Origin: PLA5 sp040901705
GTDB taxonomy: Bacteria > Planctomycetota > Planctomycetia > Pirellulales > PLA5
Assembly (NCBI GenBank): GCA_040901705.1
Contig: JBBDYI010000185.1
Span: forward strand, 1 to 24,541
Length of the DNA stretch: 24,541 nucleotides
Direction: 5' to 3'
Position 1 is the stretch's first letter. Every line of letters begins with the position of its first letter. Under the pieces are notes generated by a model that made no database searches, was not told the DNA's origin, and saw only the letters and a program-made list of their open reading frames with translations. The position numbers and the translations under genes were made by a program. This document shows positions 22,945 through 24,541 of this stretch, piece by piece.

Positions 22945-23790
22945 ATGGGCAAGGCGAAGTATTGGAGCATCGTGTTTCTATTGGTGCCCATTTTGGGCGT
23001 GGGGCTGTTCATTGCCGCTCCGTGGCTGCGGATGTGGCTGCCGGCCGACGTCTCCGAACACGGTCATACCATCGACCATCTGTTCGTGTTCATCATGTAT
23101 CTGACCGGTGCCGTGTTCGTCGCCACGGAGTTGGCGCTGTTCTGGTATCTTTGGAAATACGACGCCAAGAGCAACGCCCAACCGGCCAGGTTCACCCACG
23201 GCAGCCACAGCCTCGAAGTGGTGTGGACGATCCTCCCCGCGGCGACGCTGCTGTTCATCGCGATTTACCAGATCAACGCCTGGGCCGATCAAAAGCTCGA
23301 ACGCCGCTCGCCGCTCGCGTCCGTCGGTCCCGACGGTCAGGCCGGCACAGTCGACGATGTGCCGAAGCCGCCGATCGCCGAGGTAACGGGCCGACAATTC
23401 GAGTGGCGTATCCGCTATCCCGGCCCGGACGGCATTCTGCATACCCGCGACGATCTGCTGGACGTCAACGACCTGCACATACCGGTTGACGAGGAAATCG
23501 TGATCGTCATCAAGAGCGACGACGTGCTGCACAGTTTCTTCCTGCCCAATTTCCGCATCAAGCAGGACGTCGTGCCCGGTATGAAGCAGAAGGTGTGGTT
23601 CAAGGCCGTCAAGGGCAGCGAAGGCCGCAGCTACGACCTAGTGTGCGCGGAGTTGTGCGGCTGGGGCCACTACAAGATGAAAGGCCGGATCACCGTCGAC
23701 ACGGCGTCCGATTACCGAGCATGGCTCGACAATCTGTCGTTCGAGCAACACCGCACGTCCGAGCCGCCGCCGCCAACCAAAGAGCAATAG
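22945..23790 (+). CDS. coxB: Cytochrome c oxidase subunit II
   Basis: A 281-residue subunit with two N-terminal helices (about 7-26 and 44-70), a third hydrophobic stretch (about 90-112) and a periplasmic cupredoxin domain. The CuA site is complete: H196 (VLHSFF), C234, E236 and C238 in CAELCGWGH, H242 and M245. The aromatic electron-entry patch is QFEWRIRYPG. No C-terminal cytochrome c domain is present, so an external donor is needed, probably the dihaem lipoprotein or a cupredoxin upstream. Two acidic loops of GPDG-x3-T-x-DD form occur at 128-138 and 160-170, an unusual pair that may bind calcium. The C-terminal tail is Pro-rich. GAGGA at 22935-22939 supports the start. It accepts electrons on the outer face and passes them to subunit I, encoded 330 bases downstream. 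Confidence 0.96.
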   Translation: MGKAKYWSIVFLLVPILGVGLFIAAPWLRMWLPADVSEHGHTIDHLFVFIMYLTGAVFVATELALFWYLWKYDAKSNAQPARFTHGSHSLEVVWTILPAATLLFIAIYQINAWADQKLERRSPLASVGPDGQAGTVDDVPKPPIAEVTGRQFEWRIRYPGPDGILHTRDDLLDVNDLHIPVDEEIVIVIKSDDVLHSFFLPNFRIKQDVVPGMKQKVWFKAVKGSEGRSYDLVCAELCGWGHYKMKGRITVDTASDYRAWLDNLSFEQHRTSEPPPPTKEQ

Positions 23791-23881
23791 CAACCATCCC
23801 GTAGGGTGCTATGTGAGTACTCTGCAAACTAGGCGTGCGAACACCAACGCGAACCATTTGGAAAACAGGTAACTTCGAGCC

Positions 23882-23987
23882 TATCCCAGAGCTGTAGCTG
23901 TAGGAGGCGAATCCTTTCGCCGAAGGAATCGCTTGACTGTGCTTTCGGCGAAAGGATTCGCCTCCTGCAGAATTCGGTTTCGGGATA
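23882..23987. repeat. Palindromic REP/MITE-like element
   Basis: A perfect 23-base inverted repeat (23902-23924 and 23944-23966, core GCGAATCCTTTCGCCGAA) surrounds a 19-base centre and extends outward with pairing at 23898-23901/23967-23970. Outer ends read TATCCC (23882-23887) and GGGATA (23982-23987). Each arm is itself a small palindrome (GCGAA-AGGA-TTCGC). It encodes nothing and looks like a non-autonomous mobile or REP element. Confidence 0.75.
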
Positions 23988-24035
23988 AGCATTTATCAAG
24001 CGACTCAAGCACAGCCAAGCACAACGCAGCCGGGT

Positions 24036-24067
24036 CCGGTCCAGGTGCTCGCAGAGCACCCGACCGG
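24036..24067 (+). repeat. Strong hairpin in the coxA leader
   Basis: An inner perfect stem GGTGCTC-GCA-GAGCACC (24044-24060) is extended by CCGGTC/GACCGG (24036-24041 and 24062-24067) across a 2-by-1 internal loop, giving 13 bp in total. It ends 53 bases before the coxA start. No U-tract follows. It is a candidate RNA processing, stability or attenuation structure. Confidence 0.65.
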
Positions 24068-24120
24068 CAACGGACAACGATGCAAACTTTGTCGACAGCG
24101 ATCGAAACGAGTAACCCGTT

Positions 24121-24541
24121 ATGAGCAGTCACGCCATTGGCGATCACGGTCACGGCAACGCGGCCAACGGCCACGCCGACCACGGCCACCCCGCCAGTTT
24201 CATCAGCAAGTACGTCTTCTCGAGAGATCACAAGATCATCGGGATTCAGTTCTTGTTCTCCACGCTGCTGTGGTTCATCGTCGGCGGGTTGCTCGCCCTG
24301 GGCATTCGCTGGCAATTGGCTTACCCCTGGTCGAAGTTGCCGATCTTGGGCGACTTGCTGTTCTCCGGCGAGGCCGGACAAATGTCGCCGGAGTTCTACA
24401 CCGCGCTGTTCACCATGCACGCCACGGTGATGATCTTCCTGGTCATCATTCCGATTCTCGCCGGTGCGTTCGGCAATTTCTTGATTCCGCTGATGATCGG
24501 CGCGGACGACATGGCGTTTCCCACGCTGAACATGCTCAGCT
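24121..24541 (+). CDS. coxA: Cytochrome c oxidase subunit I, 5' part (runs off the window)
   Basis: The first 140 codons are present; the gene continues past the window end. The cytoplasmic N-terminus (residues 1-25) is rich in His and Gly (GDHGHGN, GHADHGH), then FISKYVFSRDHKIIGIQFLF leads into TM1 (about 42-61). FTMHATVM contains H100, expected to be the low-spin haem a ligand; the usual Gly after this His is Ala. TM2 continues to GNFLIPLMIGADDMAFPTLN, the conserved loop of haem-copper oxidases. This is catalytic subunit I of an aa3-type (A-family) enzyme, judging from its CuA-bearing subunit II partner; the proton-channel and CuB residues lie beyond the window. The ATG at 24121 is supported by the family's normal N-terminal position, with no strong Shine-Dalgarno. 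Confidence 0.93.
   Translation, partial: MSSHAIGDHGHGNAANGHADHGHPASFISKYVFSRDHKIIGIQFLFSTLLWFIVGGLLALGIRWQLAYPWSKLPILGDLLFSGEAGQMSPEFYTALFTMHATVMIFLVIIPILAGAFGNFLIPLMIGADDMAFPTLNMLS

Larger units (their letters stand above)
23791..24120. other. coxB-coxA intergenic region
   Basis: 330 bases with no gene. It contains a palindromic REP/MITE-like element (23882-23987) and a strong hairpin (24036-24067). Neither a clear promoter nor a T-rich terminator is visible. Tightly coupled coxB-coxA genes are usual, so this gap is long and probably enlarged by insertion. Confidence 0.7.

Noticed and set aside
1..24541. CRISPR arrays, tRNA or rRNA genes, full insertion sequences
   Set aside because: No regularly spaced repeats, no cloverleaf or rRNA-like sequence, and no transposase frame were seen.

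Overview
The window looks like a draft-assembly piece of a planctomycete chromosome (Planctomycetota, probably Pirellulales-like). The pointers are a PSCyt1/DUF1549/DUF1553 protein, two PEP-CTERM proteins, high GC with GC-biased third positions, starts often lacking a Shine-Dalgarno, and a respiratory cluster with oversized multihaem cytochrome c. A run of 10 N at 9217-9226 is a scaffold gap, so left and right parts are joined only by assembly. The phylum assignment is inferred from gene content; no rRNA or marker gene is present.

Left part (1-9216), all plus strand: a secreted PSCyt1-DUF1549-DUF1553 protein (190-3024) overlaps an RND/MMPL-type membrane transporter (3014-5302). A small His/Asp-rich alpha-helical protein (5536-6186) and a D-tagatose/D-psicose 3-epimerase-like TIM barrel with a Lys/Pro tail (6243-7160) follow. 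Then come two tandem paralogous PEP-CTERM exported proteins (7440-8195 and 8352-9158). The first is preceded by a promoter-like sequence that carries a perfect inverted repeat between its -35 and -10 elements.

Middle: one minus-strand gene (9263-10303) for a D-glutamate cyclase-like (DUF4392) protein, divergent from the respiratory cluster. The 535-base divergent region carries two sigma70-like promoter candidates and a TGTGA-N6-TCACA palindrome that matches the CRP-family consensus.

Right part (10839-24541), all plus strand, reads as one electron-transport locus. In order: a Rieske protein with a 200-residue Ala/Lys/Pro extension containing three repeated LAxAR motifs; a b6-type cytochrome b with the Cys expected to hold haem c_n; a subunit-IV-like protein fused to an unrecognised five-helix N-terminal domain; a 1641-residue octahaem cytochrome c with an apparent PDZ domain and two coiled coils; two paralogous cupredoxin-like proteins (one periplasmic, one lipoprotein); a dihaem cytochrome c lipoprotein; cytochrome c oxidase subunit II with a complete CuA site; and the first 140 codons of subunit I. 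The inferred path is quinol to cytochrome b/Rieske, to the octahaem subunit, to cupredoxin and/or dihaem carriers, to CuA oxidase. Most gaps in this locus contain a clear RNA hairpin or inverted repeat. The assembly of bc complex, PDZ-bearing multihaem cytochrome, paired cupredoxins and oxidase is the most unusual content of the window.
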